Shown here one piece after another: positions 63,876-64,000 of a DNA stretch of 64,000 bases (positions within the stretch are counted from its first letter, which is position 1; each line of letters begins with the position of its first letter). A program made the position numbers and the translations under genes. The notes beneath the pieces are model-generated. The model was not told where the DNA came from. It ran no database searches and saw nothing but the letters and a program-made list of their open reading frames with translations. The stretch is from NCBI RefSeq assembly GCF_009604375.1, contig NZ_WEGH01000002.1:124001-188000 (forward strand). Direction: 5' to 3'. Source of the DNA: Actinomadura macrotermitis (GTDB taxonomy: Bacteria; Actinomycetota; Actinomycetes; Streptosporangiales; Streptosporangiaceae).

Positions 63876-64000
63876 ATGCCTACCAGCGGCTGGCCCGTCA
63901 GCAGCAAGTTCGCCAAGAAGAACTTCGGCGCAGGAAAAGCCAGAGGGTTCCGCCAGGGCCGGGCGCAAGGCAAAGCAGAGGGCAGGCGGGAGGGGCGTGC
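63876..64000 (+). CDS. Third Rpn-like C-terminal module (partial at right edge)
   Basis: Opens at ATG 63876 with GGAGG 5 nt upstream and reads 41 codons to the edge. VSSKFAKKNFGAGKARG aligns with IRSEFAKTYIAKGEAKG of the two upstream modules, and a Gly/Arg/Lys/Glu repeat (GRAQGKAEGRREGR) follows. It looks like another, more diverged C-terminal module lacking the nuclease core. Confidence 0.6.
   Translation, partial: MPTSGWPVSSKFAKKNFGAGKARGFRQGRAQGKAEGRREGR

Overview
The window is about 64 kb of very GC-rich DNA from an actinomycete. Supporting signs are GTG/TTG starts, start/stop overlaps, many apparently leaderless genes, mycothiol synthase (MshD), a MurT-type Mur ligase, a GlnR-type regulator, and a block ordered like Mycobacterium tuberculosis Rv0814c-Rv0820. 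A filamentous genus such as Actinomadura (Thermomonosporaceae) would fit, but that is inference. No tRNA, rRNA, CRISPR array, insertion sequence or prophage was seen.

Region 1 (1-10.6 kb): the 5' part of murT; two paralogous zinc-ribbon, single-pass membrane proteins; then four minus-strand genes encoding a HerA/FtsK-like ATPase (5608-8559) coupled to a membrane coiled-coil partner (8556-10565), a polytopic membrane protein (3566-5437) and a small coiled-coil protein (3216-3557). The last two share a short glycine-rich motif resembling bacterial amyloid-signalling motifs. This is one of two candidates for an undescribed system.

Region 2 (10.8-29 kb): a cell-surface glycan locus. It holds a GH43-like hydrolase, four glycosyltransferases (one tandem GT-B, one fused to a methyltransferase through a coiled coil), a UDP-sugar dehydrogenase, a secreted beta-rich protein, a membrane-anchored beta-propeller and a DUF4434-like protein.

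Region 3 (29-44.3 kb): accessory and housekeeping genes. These include a VC0807-type membrane protein, a TIM-barrel protein, a DUF1266 protein, an S4-domain protein, two YezG-like immunity-type genes next to a Ser/Thr kinase, a PLP dehydratase, an SDR divergent from a TetR regulator with a perfect palindromic operator, an old-yellow-enzyme homologue, and a three-gene operon of anchored small proteins.

Region 4 (44.4-54.4 kb): a sulfur operon (DUF1416/SseC-like, thiosulfate sulfurtransferase, DUF4395) preceded by a cysteine-containing leader peptide, promoter and hairpin; then thioredoxin, an ECF sigma/anti-sigma pair, an LmeA-like DUF2993 protein, MoaD/ThiS, GlnR and pstSCAB. A PHO-box-like repeat precedes pstS and a strong hairpin lies between pstS and pstC.

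Region 5 (54.4-62.5 kb): a MacAB-like efflux operon with a lipoprotein carrying an internal duplication, divergent from a two-component system; then mshD and a secreted 5'-nucleotidase.

Region 6 (62.5-64 kb): a PD-(D/E)XK, Rpn-like nuclease gene followed by a near-identical tandem copy of only its C-terminal module plus hairpin, and then the start of a third, divergent module. An internal start with its own ribosome-binding site lies in the full-length gene. This resembles toxin/intragenic-antitoxin Rpn architecture and is the second strong candidate.
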